Below, piece by piece: positions 57,723 through 64,000 of a stretch of DNA of 64,000 nt. The notes under the pieces are model-generated. The model saw only the letters and a program-made list of their open reading frames with translations, ran no database searches and was not told where the DNA came from. The translations under genes were made by a program, and so were the position numbers. Every line of letters begins with the position of its first letter. The first letter of the stretch is position 1. Origin of the DNA: Barthelona sp. PCE (Eukaryota > Metamonada: BaSk clade); contig JAUFOR010000004.1 of the NCBI GenBank assembly GCA_040285745.1, positions 868,001 to 932,000 on the forward strand, written 5' to 3'.

Positions 57723-59375
57723 TCACACATCATCCATAGATTCAATACTATGAGTATATCTGATATAACATAACCGTTTTCCACTCCTCTCATTCCAAAC
57801 ATAGGTCTCTCTCCTATCCATCAGTGGATGCGGGTACATTGGGTACCAATAATGAATCACCTTGCTACTGAAATTTGCTCTGACAATCACATTCATGAAG
57901 GAGTGTGTAACTGTATCAGTGCCCAATAAGAATGAATCGAACATGTAAGGTTGGAGACTATCGTGTTCATTCAAAATGGGATCAATGACATTGACTAAAT
58001 CACTTACTTTCTCTTTGGGAGGTAACCAAATTGGTTCCGGCCACTCAATATTGCTTTTTCCGTAATCTTCACTTTGTACTATAGAGTTGATCTTATCTAT
58101 GAAAGCAGCTGTTTCAATTTCCGTTGGGATAAGGTCTGTGAGTACTCTCTGAAGATTATTAGCGTTAAGAGCATCGGTTATAGCATCAAAAACGCTCTCA
58201 GGAAGTATGCTGTGCCATAAATTGAAGGGATACAAGAAAATATCATGACATTTGGACATTTTGTTTTGCTCCATTTCCATATGAATATTTTTGAATATCG
58301 GTTTAGTTGTAGATAAATCAGTATTTTCCAGCTGTTCACGTATTAATTTACGCTGAAGAGGAGTAAAACTTTTTTCTATTTTGGGGTGGTTCATCGTTGC
58401 AGGAGTTCCATAAACACATGCCCCGATTGAGATGCGAAATGTCTCCCAATACTGAGAAGCGATTTCATTATCCGCTTCCGTTATGCATTCAAGCTCGCAC
58501 CCTTCTTCAATTAAAAACTCTTCCAAAACACTTTTAATAGTGTTCCGATTAACAGATTTGTTTGTTTCCATCAGGTTTAACCTCTCTTTTCCAGCATACT
58601 CCAGCACGTCCACCCATTTTGACTGTTCAATCAGTTCGACACTGTAGTCGTTCATCAAAAGACTGTCCACCACAATGATATTACGCCAGTCAAAATAAGC
58701 CACATTTAGTGCTCTTCTGAGAGCACCAACATCAACTATTGCGGATTTATCTTGGTGTACAACGTTAACAAAGACGTTGTATACGTTAATACCTAGCATA
58801 GTTATGATCACATCAGGATTTGGTGTTGTTATTAAAATCCTCCTCGATTGATGAACTCTATCAGTGTAATTGATGATCTTTTTCATTTTATGTTTAGCCT
58901 TTAAAGCGCCATCAGCAACTGCACAAATTTTCCCCCATAAGATAGCATCCTTTATCACATCATTAAGTGCACTGTGGAACGCTGCTCGGAATCCCGCCGA
59001 ATATGTGCCTGTGGAAGCTGCAAAATTGGAAAGGTTCAAGGAATCAACATCCATTTGCTGAAAATTCCTATAAATTTTCTCAAGCTTACGTTTGAACTGA
59101 GTGTGAAGAGATTTTTCACATTGGGATATTGATTGAGCACCATCTAGAAGAAAGAATATACCAATTCTGATTGTATTCTCGGTTATCGCTTCCAACAACA
59201 TATTGGTCATTTGAAGCTGAGCTTCAGGTAATATTTCGGTCCTATGATGTGCTTGCTGGAAAAACATATCGCATTCCAATAATAAATAGTCGAAGCGCAG
59301 CTTGTGTTTCCTTTTTTCAAGAAAAATGGATGGGAAATTTTCCATAAGGTGATGTAAGAATCCAGGGATGCCCAT
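57723..59375 (-). CDS. XRN-family 5'-3' exoribonuclease homologue with degraded active site
   Basis: 550 residues from ATG 59375, which gives the typical XRN start MGIPGFLHHL. The XRN N-terminal order is recognisable: FDYLLLECD (family FDNLYLDMN), FFLLDGAQS (AIDGVAPRAK), SNFAASTGTYSAGF (NCITPGTEFM), ADGALKAKHK (EVPGEGEHK) and TPNPDVIITMLG (GLDADLIMLG). Several acidic metal-binding positions are changed, most clearly GEGEHK to LKAKHK, and the conserved H-x-C-x-H type segment is altered. The protein is also much shorter than Xrn1 or Xrn2. It is therefore probably catalytically inactive, or very divergent. Frame-open extension upstream lacks family support. Divergent from the next gene with 108 bases between ATGs. 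Confidence 0.75.
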   Translation of the reverse strand: MGIPGFLHHLMENFPSIFLEKRKHKLRFDYLLLECDMFFQQAHHRTEILPEAQLQMTNMLLEAITENTIRIGIFFLLDGAQSISQCEKSLHTQFKRKLEKIYRNFQQMDVDSLNLSNFAASTGTYSAGFRAAFHSALNDVIKDAILWGKICAVADGALKAKHKMKKIINYTDRVHQSRRILITTPNPDVIITMLGINVYNVFVNVVHQDKSAIVDVGALRRALNVAYFDWRNIIVVDSLLMNDYSVELIEQSKWVDVLEYAGKERLNLMETNKSVNRNTIKSVLEEFLIEEGCELECITEADNEIASQYWETFRISIGACVYGTPATMNHPKIEKSFTPLQRKLIREQLENTDLSTTKPIFKNIHMEMEQNKMSKCHDIFLYPFNLWHSILPESVFDAITDALNANNLQRVLTDLIPTEIETAAFIDKINSIVQSEDYGKSNIEWPEPIWLPPKEKVSDLVNVIDPILNEHDSLQPYMFDSFLLGTDTVTHSFMNVIVRANFSSKVIHYWYPMYPHPLMDRRETYVWNERSGKRLCYIRYTHSIESMDDV

Positions 59376-59483
59376 TTGCAAGATTAGGCTAATTGAAGCC
59401 CTTGTGTGAAATAAGGTGAATAATGATAAGTGGATTGCTTTGCTTTTTACTTTATAAGACATTTCCATAAACTCATTTAAGTG

Positions 59484-61259
59484 ATGCCTAGTTTTACTGA
59501 GTGCAAAGCAGATCGAAGGGTATTGATCTGTGATCAAGATGAGGCTTATGTTTTTTCACCAGATTTTAACTTAATGAAGGCATATATTGGGGCAGAGGAC
59601 TTTATAATTATTGACTTTGGCGAGAAGGAGTCTTATATCGAAGCAGGACAATGGGAATATGTACCGGTGTATTGTAGCTCTATGTTGGCATTTTATTCTC
59701 AGCTAGTTTATGAAGATAACAAGTTCACATTACTTTTGCTCAGTGTAGAAAAGAATGGAACGTACAAAACGATTTTTAGAGATGTTATTCCTGAGATTGT
59801 TTTCAGTGATATTTGCTGCATGGCTATGTTGGATGCCAACAATATCATTTACCAAACAAAGGATAAAGAAATAACATTATTTAACATATATACGAGTCAA
59901 AAGCGTATTTTGACTACAGATATGTGTCTTGTTAACCAATTGTGTGTGTGTGGTCGACGTCCTGTTATTTTTGAGGTGGAAACAGAAGACTACACGTCGC
60001 TGCACTATCGCTACGATTTTAAACCTTCAGATATTTGTGATGGAAACGATATAAGCATTAAGCAGTGTGTTCATCAGGGTGATTCCTACGTAAGTGCTAT
60101 TGGAGTTTCTAATGCTGATTGTATACGGTTTTTCAGTGACAACAATGAAAAGAAAATGTTTTCTTTGTACACCTTTATGGGAGAAGTCATAGATCTTATT
60201 GAAAGGTTCCCATCTCTTGCATCAACTCGGAATTACTTGGCAGGATCAATGATATTACACTATCTGAGCGATGTATTGTGTGTATTTACGCTTGATACTG
60301 GGTGTGTATTTGAAACTTACCGAGTTACAGCAGATAAGTGTGCTGTTGTTGCTTCTGGTACAAGCATCAGTCAATGCATATTTCCAGCAAGCTTTGAGAT
60401 TTTTTCGAATCAGATCTTTGACCACCCATGTATTAGTGCTGTACTTTGTTCGCATGATAGGATCACAACTGCACCAATCATCATGAAAGAAGGGTTATTG
60501 TTCAATACTTACGAGCTTGATGTACCTATATGGCATAAAGAACTGCTGAAGTTCAATGTTGAGGAAGGACATGTTGTGATTGATATGAGGATGAAGACAC
60601 TTAGGATATTGAAGGGTCGGGTTCCTGATTTTGTTCCACCAAGTGTGCAGTTTGAAAGTGCTATTCTTAAAATAGGTGAGGATGTCTCCCTTCACGGTGT
60701 TAGAGATTTTAAGTACAGAGATAGTAATATGGCTGTAATTTTAGATGTTGGGGAACAGTTTTTTAAAATTGAAGCTGATAGAATTCGTACGTTAAATACG
60801 AATGTCAATATGAGGTATGTTTACATTGCTCCAGATAACATAGAAGGAACTTTTGGTTTTTGTAGAGATACATTAGGCATGTATCATATATTTTTAATTA
60901 ATTGGGAGGCATTGTCTTTTCATAAGAGCGATGCGTCTGCTTTTAATGTGCAATGGGAGAATTTCAGTTTCTGGGTTTCAAACACGATGTTTGTCGTTGG
61001 TTCTTCTCTATATAGAGTGTATTTTGATGGTTTATTTGTTGTAGAACACGTTGAAGATAATGATTTATATGCAGAAATGCGGTTGGATCCATTCAGTGAA
61101 ATATTTGTACACAACCAACACTCTGCTGACGGACACTTGTTGATTTCAATGTTTTATGATTTTAGAAAGCCCCATGATGTTGAATCGGGGACTAATGTAG
61201 TTAGGACGGAGATTGTGGACATTGGGGAAGCATTTGCTTCCTTTTCTCTTATTGAATAG
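59484..61259 (+). CDS. Beta-rich (propeller-like) protein, unrecognised
   Basis: 591 residues from ATG 59484 (the frame has a GTG just before, not used). Mostly short strands and turns, propeller-like, with periodic segments such as YVFSPDFNLMKAY, TLFNIYTSQKRIL and VCVFTLDTGCVF. Cysteines are frequent (about 25), but there is no signal peptide, so they are probably not disulfides. No WD, Kelch or NHL consensus. Size and composition resemble the protein at 54613-56481. AT-rich; no promoter-like element seen before the ATG and no TGTAAA after the stop. Confidence 0.75.
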   Translation: MPSFTECKADRRVLICDQDEAYVFSPDFNLMKAYIGAEDFIIIDFGEKESYIEAGQWEYVPVYCSSMLAFYSQLVYEDNKFTLLLLSVEKNGTYKTIFRDVIPEIVFSDICCMAMLDANNIIYQTKDKEITLFNIYTSQKRILTTDMCLVNQLCVCGRRPVIFEVETEDYTSLHYRYDFKPSDICDGNDISIKQCVHQGDSYVSAIGVSNADCIRFFSDNNEKKMFSLYTFMGEVIDLIERFPSLASTRNYLAGSMILHYLSDVLCVFTLDTGCVFETYRVTADKCAVVASGTSISQCIFPASFEIFSNQIFDHPCISAVLCSHDRITTAPIIMKEGLLFNTYELDVPIWHKELLKFNVEEGHVVIDMRMKTLRILKGRVPDFVPPSVQFESAILKIGEDVSLHGVRDFKYRDSNMAVILDVGEQFFKIEADRIRTLNTNVNMRYVYIAPDNIEGTFGFCRDTLGMYHIFLINWEALSFHKSDASAFNVQWENFSFWVSNTMFVVGSSLYRVYFDGLFVVEHVEDNDLYAEMRLDPFSEIFVHNQHSADGHLLISMFYDFRKPHDVESGTNVVRTEIVDIGEAFASFSLIE

Positions 61260-61487
61260 TTTTTTTGTTTGGCAGTGAGTGAATTGTATAGATCATGTTA
61301 TTCATCCTCTTAAGCAGGGATTTAAGTCGATTGTAAATTTGGAAAAATTCATTATTGGATTCACTTACGCTTTTACTTTAACAATGTTTACAGTTGGGAT
61401 CCGTCTCCTCATGCCATTGACCCATTGACCCCACGAAAGTAAACTTGGTATTCTTGAATTCCTATTATTTAGTTAATATTCCCTTTC

Positions 61488-61610
61488 ATGAAACCACTAG
61501 TTGATTATGATGATAGTGATAGCTGTTCCAGTGAAGAGGAACATAATATTGATGCTTCAAATGTGTTGGAGAAAGAAACTAGCATAAAATGGGCACCGTG
61601 GCTTTTTTGA
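61488..61610 (+). CDS. Possible small acidic protein or first exon (40 codons)
   Basis: Starts ATG 61488, directly after ATTCCCTTTC, a form of the window's promoter-like element. The peptide is acidic (VDYDDSDSCSSEEEH) and ends IKWAPWLF. It is short and without a recognised family. It could be a genuine small protein, the first exon of a split gene, or a relic; spacing and composition alone do not decide. Confidence 0.3.
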   Translation: MKPLVDYDDSDSCSSEEEHNIDASNVLEKETSIKWAPWLF

Positions 61611-61725
61611 GTATATTTGGTGTAATTTGTTGATAATGAATGTGCAAAAATATTCCGGTTATAGTTAAAATATTGGAATTCGAGATGGTTTACTAATACA
61701 GAGTACTGTTAAAAGAATAGTACTG

Positions 61726-64000
61726 TTAAATGAAGAAATGCAGACCCACAAGAACAGCGGTGACAAAGGCTGCGAACCCGAACACGACGATATGTGTGCC
61801 GCAAACGAGCGATAGGAGTAAAACTGATGCTGTTATAATAACTGGCGTGAAGTCCACCTGGTGCTTCGCTCTGCGAAGCATCAGATATGTGTGGGTGGAC
61901 GTAGCAGCCAGCGCTGCATACGCGAAGAGCGAAGGAGACAGCAGCGAGAGTGAAAGAGACGTGCTCATCAGACTCGGTGTGCGGGCAGCAAGTGCAACTG
62001 CCATATGACACACGAGGAACGTTGACATCGAGCGCATGCGCGATGGAGCAAAGTAAAGCAATACATAGGCGATTACCAGTCCCGCGACGGGAATAATGAT
62101 GGGAGTCTTGAGCGTGAGAATGTTGATGGCGTAGAAGCGCAACCCAAAGAACGGAAGCGTGAGCGCGGCTGCGCCAACAGCGGCGATTGTGGCAGTGTCA
62201 AACGCAAACGCGAGGACTGCCAACAACAGTGTTGCCAGAATGTGGTGGAACAGCGGTGTCCATTTGGTGCCTGTGCACTCCAGATCGTAACCGATACTCT
62301 CGCCATTGGGGCACATGGAGCACATGAATCCGCGTGCAGAGACACACGTTGCGCCATCACACTCTAGAGATGGACAGGTGAGCGCGACAGTCGCCTGCGG
62401 TTCCAAAAAGTGGTTCGGCATGGCAGACGAAATGGTGTTGTTTGCACAGCTCACCGTCTCGTGACACTGCACGCACGTGCTCTCGACCAGTCGGTAGTTG
62501 TCTGCGCACTGACACTGCAGCGGCGATACCGCAGCGATCGGCGAGATCATTGTTGAGGGACAGGATGCACATGGCACATCTCCCTCCGCTGTTTTGAATT
62601 CACCCACCGGGCACGCGGAGCACACATCGTCGCGGCGCGTGTAGCCGGGGCTGCACACACACGCGTCGCCAACGAACATGCTGTGTGCGGGACACTCCAT
62701 GTCGCTGATTGTGAGCTCAAACGTGGCTTTGGTCGAGTTAGCCGTTATAGCAACGGTGACATTCGAACCCAGCGGTATATTGAGGATCGGTGTCGTAACG
62801 ATTGCGATGCCCATGTGTGCTTCCCACGAGTCTTCGTGCAACAAAACGCCATCGGTGCTCACTGCGACGTCGCCAACATCCGCAACGGGCTGGTCAGTGT
62901 AGTCGGTCAGGTGCGCTTCGATCTCGAGTGGTTGCCCGATGCCGCTGCGAACGACGAAAAACTGCGCCGCGTACGGAACTGGCATGAGCTCCAGTTCGGT
63001 GATTGCTGTGAAGCGGCCGCTGGAAACCGTGACGTTGTTTGAGCGTGCTGGCTCTGCAAGTATCAGAGTGCTATCCTCGAAAGAGCACCCCGCATCGCAT
63101 TCCACCGCGACTGCCGAGGAGGCAGCGCCTCCATAGGCATCGGTGCACTCGACGTTGAACGGAACGCTGGTGTTGGGAACGAGCTGCGAGTTGACAGTGA
63201 GAACAGCGCACGACTCGGCCTGACCTGCGAGAATGAGGATGCAGAACTTGGTTGACGCGCCTGAGTACGCGACTGTTACGCACTGCAGGCCGTGTTTTTT
63301 AGGCACACTCAGCAGAAGCTGCTGGTTCGCGACGGGAACGAACGAGCCGTCCACGAGCACGCCCTGATCAACAGCGAGCTGGCGCCCGAGGATGTTCAGC
63401 GGCGCAACCGCGAGCGGCACAGAAGATGCGTCTATGGAAGCAGACATCGGGCCGACAACCCTGAGATCAACGACCTGGTCGACGTAGTGCCCGAAGAGCT
63501 CCACTTCGGTGACGGCACTGCACCCAACGAGCTCGATGTCGAACGAAGACGCGCGTACATGGTCGAAGAACATGATACACAACTCGTGATACATAATACC
63601 GCTCGAGAACTGCTCACAAACAATGTCTGCCGGCTCGAACACCCATGTTTCGTTTGCAGTTCGCGCAACCATCGAGACATCGCACGGCTCGTACAGCACA
63701 ACACTGATTGCAGTAACGAACGCCTCACGGTCGATGTCGACCACTTCACGGCGGAGCTCGGACCAGCCCACATCGCAGCGCTGACCATCAGTGAGACGGG
63801 CGTCGTCGAGAGCGACGTTGAGCGCCACTACATGCGGGATGTTCATTACGAGCTCGAAGAGTCTGCTCGTCTCGGGTATGTTCGCGGTGTCGCAAAGCTC
63901 AGAGCGTGGCAACTCCACCTGCAGTTCCAGACCGTTGCTGAACAGGCGCCCGCCCGTTGTGCTCAGGTCCATCGTGTACATTCCTGGGTCGATGAACGGG
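61726..64000 (-). CDS. Cysteine-rich surface protein with about seven membrane segments (5' end outside window)
   Basis: At least 757 residues; the frame stays open to the right edge, so the N terminus is missing. About 1-430 is a beta-rich extracellular region with Val/Ala/Asp-rich domains. About 440-560 is a cysteine-rich, EGF/ephrin-receptor-like block (CSPGYTRRDDVCSACPVGEF, then repeated C-x2-C patterns), then about seven hydrophobic segments to a very short tail (GLHFFI). The C-x2-C domain plus membrane bundle suggests a surface receptor or adhesin. G+C content is about 60 percent in a sampled line versus about 30 percent in the 52-kb gene, with GC-ending codons. This could reflect strong codon bias, a recent transfer, or a different isochore. 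Confidence 0.8.
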   Translation of the reverse strand, partial: PFIDPGMYTMDLSTTGGRLFSNGLELQVELPRSELCDTANIPETSRLFELVMNIPHVVALNVALDDARLTDGQRCDVGWSELRREVVDIDREAFVTAISVVLYEPCDVSMVARTANETWVFEPADIVCEQFSSGIMYHELCIMFFDHVRASSFDIELVGCSAVTEVELFGHYVDQVVDLRVVGPMSASIDASSVPLAVAPLNILGRQLAVDQGVLVDGSFVPVANQQLLLSVPKKHGLQCVTVAYSGASTKFCILILAGQAESCAVLTVNSQLVPNTSVPFNVECTDAYGGAASSAVAVECDAGCSFEDSTLILAEPARSNNVTVSSGRFTAITELELMPVPYAAQFFVVRSGIGQPLEIEAHLTDYTDQPVADVGDVAVSTDGVLLHEDSWEAHMGIAIVTTPILNIPLGSNVTVAITANSTKATFELTISDMECPAHSMFVGDACVCSPGYTRRDDVCSACPVGEFKTAEGDVPCASCPSTMISPIAAVSPLQCQCADNYRLVESTCVQCHETVSCANNTISSAMPNHFLEPQATVALTCPSLECDGATCVSARGFMCSMCPNGESIGYDLECTGTKWTPLFHHILATLLLAVLAFAFDTATIAAVGAAALTLPFFGLRFYAINILTLKTPIIIPVAGLVIAYVLLYFAPSRMRSMSTFLVCHMAVALAARTPSLMSTSLSLSLLSPSLFAYAALAATSTHTYLMLRRAKHQVDFTPVIITASVLLLSLVCGTHIVVFGFAAFVTAVLVGLHFFI

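Noticed and set aside
54613-61259. The two propeller-like proteins at 54613 and 59484 as clear paralogues
   Set aside because: Both start Met-Pro and have similar size and composition, but I found no aligned block of shared residues; kept only as a possibility.

Overview
This window is nuclear DNA from a gene-dense microbial eukaryote. The evidence is cytosolic ribosomal proteins (RPS15, RPL9, RPL7A), a kinesin, ORC2, Sec12, PIG-V, NatB, the exosome subunit RRP45, a RalGAP/tuberin-type GAP and eukaryotic tRNA genes. Genes lie on both strands, mostly tens of bases apart and some with overlapping 3' ends. All but one read as a single exon; the one clear spliceosomal intron is in RPL7A. TAA, TAG and TGA all behave as stops. 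The lineage cannot be fixed from this sequence alone. A CCCTTTTC-type element just upstream of many ATGs, a TGTAAA/AGTAAA element at or just after many stops and very few introns would fit a metamonad (Fornicata/Parabasalia-like) protist, but this is inference.

Layout. 0-11 kb: a PPC-domain protein, a CXXC membrane protein, an unrecognised protein, then three tRNA-processing genes side by side (RluA-type pseudouridine synthase, tRNA-splicing endonuclease Sen34, queuine transferase subunit QTRT2), a coiled-coil protein and the ER protein Sec12. 11-27 kb: a possible flagellar CFAP92-like protein, two small unknowns, a calcineurin A homologue that has lost its catalytic motifs, a 1870-residue RalGAP/TSC2-type GAP and a long coiled-coil protein. 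27-43 kb: mainly housekeeping genes (RPS15, kinesin, PUF6/PUM3, ORC2, RPL9, NAA20, PIG-V, RRP45, RPL7A with intron) mixed with coiled-coil proteins. 43.2-47.4 kb: a near-perfect 2099-bp tandem duplication, each copy carrying the same von Willebrand A gene. 48.0-48.4 kb: tRNA-Asn, tRNA-Val and tRNA-His. 48.4-50.9 kb: AT-rich, with a hairpin-rich stretch and a decaying gene. 51-61 kb: AT-rich, fast-evolving genes (a RING protein, two beta-rich proteins, a secreted beta-helix protein, and an XRN-family protein whose nuclease motifs are degraded); these mostly lack the promoter and poly(A) elements seen elsewhere. 61.7-64 kb: the G+C content roughly doubles across the 3' part of a cysteine-rich, seven-hydrophobic-segment surface protein that runs off the right edge.

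Functional links: QTRT2 acts on tRNAs with GUN anticodons, and two of the three tRNAs here (Asn GUU, His GUG) are of that class. The calcineurin-like protein and the XRN-like protein are both pseudoenzymes by sequence. These two, the tandem vWA duplication, the shared promoter and poly(A) elements and the decaying gene at 49.9 kb are the observations most worth follow-up.
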